A stretch of 16,251 bases of DNA from Candidatus Fermentithermobacillaceae bacterium UBA3907 (lineage in GTDB: Bacteria > Bacillota > Sulfobacillia > Fermentithermobacillales > Fermentithermobacillaceae): positions 1-16,251 of the forward strand of contig DGFF01000109.1 of assembly GCA_002391545.1 (NCBI GenBank). The letters run 5' to 3'. How positions within the stretch are numbered: the stretch's first letter is position 1; each line of letters begins with the position of its first letter. Positions 16,211 to 16,251 of the stretch are shown here, piece by piece. A program made the position numbers and the translations under genes. The notes below the pieces were generated by a model. That model made no database searches, was not told the origin of the DNA, and saw nothing but the letters and a program-made list of their open reading frames with translations.

Positions 16211-16228
16211 GAACAGTTTGACGCTTAC
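16211..16228 (-). repeat. IS66-family terminal inverted repeat
   Basis: The sequence GTAAGCGTCAAACTGTTC on the - strand matches the conserved GTAAGCG start of IS66-family ends. It lies 53 bp upstream of the tnpA start, as expected for a left end. The partner repeat is not present in the window. Bases 16229-16251 would be the original target flank, too short to identify. Confidence 0.75.
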
Positions 16229-16251
16229 GTTGTCTCCATAGTCAAGAACAC

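Larger units (their letters stand above)
16041..16228 (-). mobile_element. Truncated left end of an IS66-family element
   Basis: On the - strand, the element begins at 16228 with GTAAGCGTCAAACTGTTC, the GTAAGCG start typical of IS66-family ends. It continues through a leader with AAGGAGG into the 5' part of tnpA, whose similarity stops at about 16040. The rest of the element (tnpB, tnpC, other end) is missing, so this is an immobile relic. The helicase stop codon is about 15 bp beyond the breakpoint. Confidence 0.75.

Noticed and set aside
1..16251. CRISPR array, tRNA or rRNA genes
   Set aside because: No regularly spaced direct repeats and no tRNA- or rRNA-like sequence were seen, and the noncoding gaps are all under about 125 bp apart from the IS-bearing edges.

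Overview
The window is an accessory, defence-type locus. Seven co-directional (+ strand) genes run from 454 to 16026, with remnants of two different insertion sequences outside them. Strong GGAGG-type ribosome binding sites, a GTG start next to one of them, and the kinds of IS element present suggest a Firmicute, probably a clostridial or Peptococcaceae-like bacterium. This is a weak inference, because no housekeeping gene is present.

Left edge (1-453): the C-terminal tail of an IS3-family transposase and the right end of its element (to about 135). The element abuts, apparently at a clean junction, the last ~70 codons of a gene that resembles the C-terminus of DUF262/GmrSD-type restriction proteins. 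The ORF start at 104 is an artefact of this junction. Bases 350-453 are noncoding, with no convincing promoter.

Core (454-16026): (1) a 1020-aa type III-like restriction helicase-nuclease (BPTD_3080-like) and (2) a 941-aa beta-class DNA adenine methyltransferase, 1 nt apart, form a restriction-modification pair. (3) A 471-aa SIR2-family protein and (4) a 706-aa HerA-type ATPase, overlapping by 1 nt, form a SIR2-HerA module. Its start codon lies inside the 3' end of the methyltransferase gene, and it is clearly more AT-rich than the genes around it. (5) A 689-aa UvrD/Rep-type helicase carries a RelE/ParE-like N-terminal domain. (6) A 408-aa protein of unknown function is followed by (7) an 868-aa (866 if the GTG is used) DEAD/DEAH helicase of the YprA/MrfA/Hrq1 type that lacks the usual C-terminal cysteine cluster. 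Gaps are -20 to 124 nt, so one transcript is plausible. Four different motor proteins (type III Res, HerA, UvrD, MrfA-like) sit next to a methyltransferase and a probable NAD-consuming effector.

Right edge (16027-16251): no terminator was seen. At about 16040 the sequence changes into a truncated IS66-family left end on the - strand, made of the 5' part of tnpA plus an 18-bp terminal repeat ending at 16228.

Possible working model (inference): the methyltransferase marks self DNA and the Res protein cuts unmodified DNA. SIR2-HerA acts as a second, possibly abortive layer that depletes NAD or degrades DNA. The UvrD-like and MrfA-like helicases and the 408-aa protein may process DNA ends or form a further effector. 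The parts are known families. The seven-gene combination, and genes 6-7 in particular, are what deserve attention.
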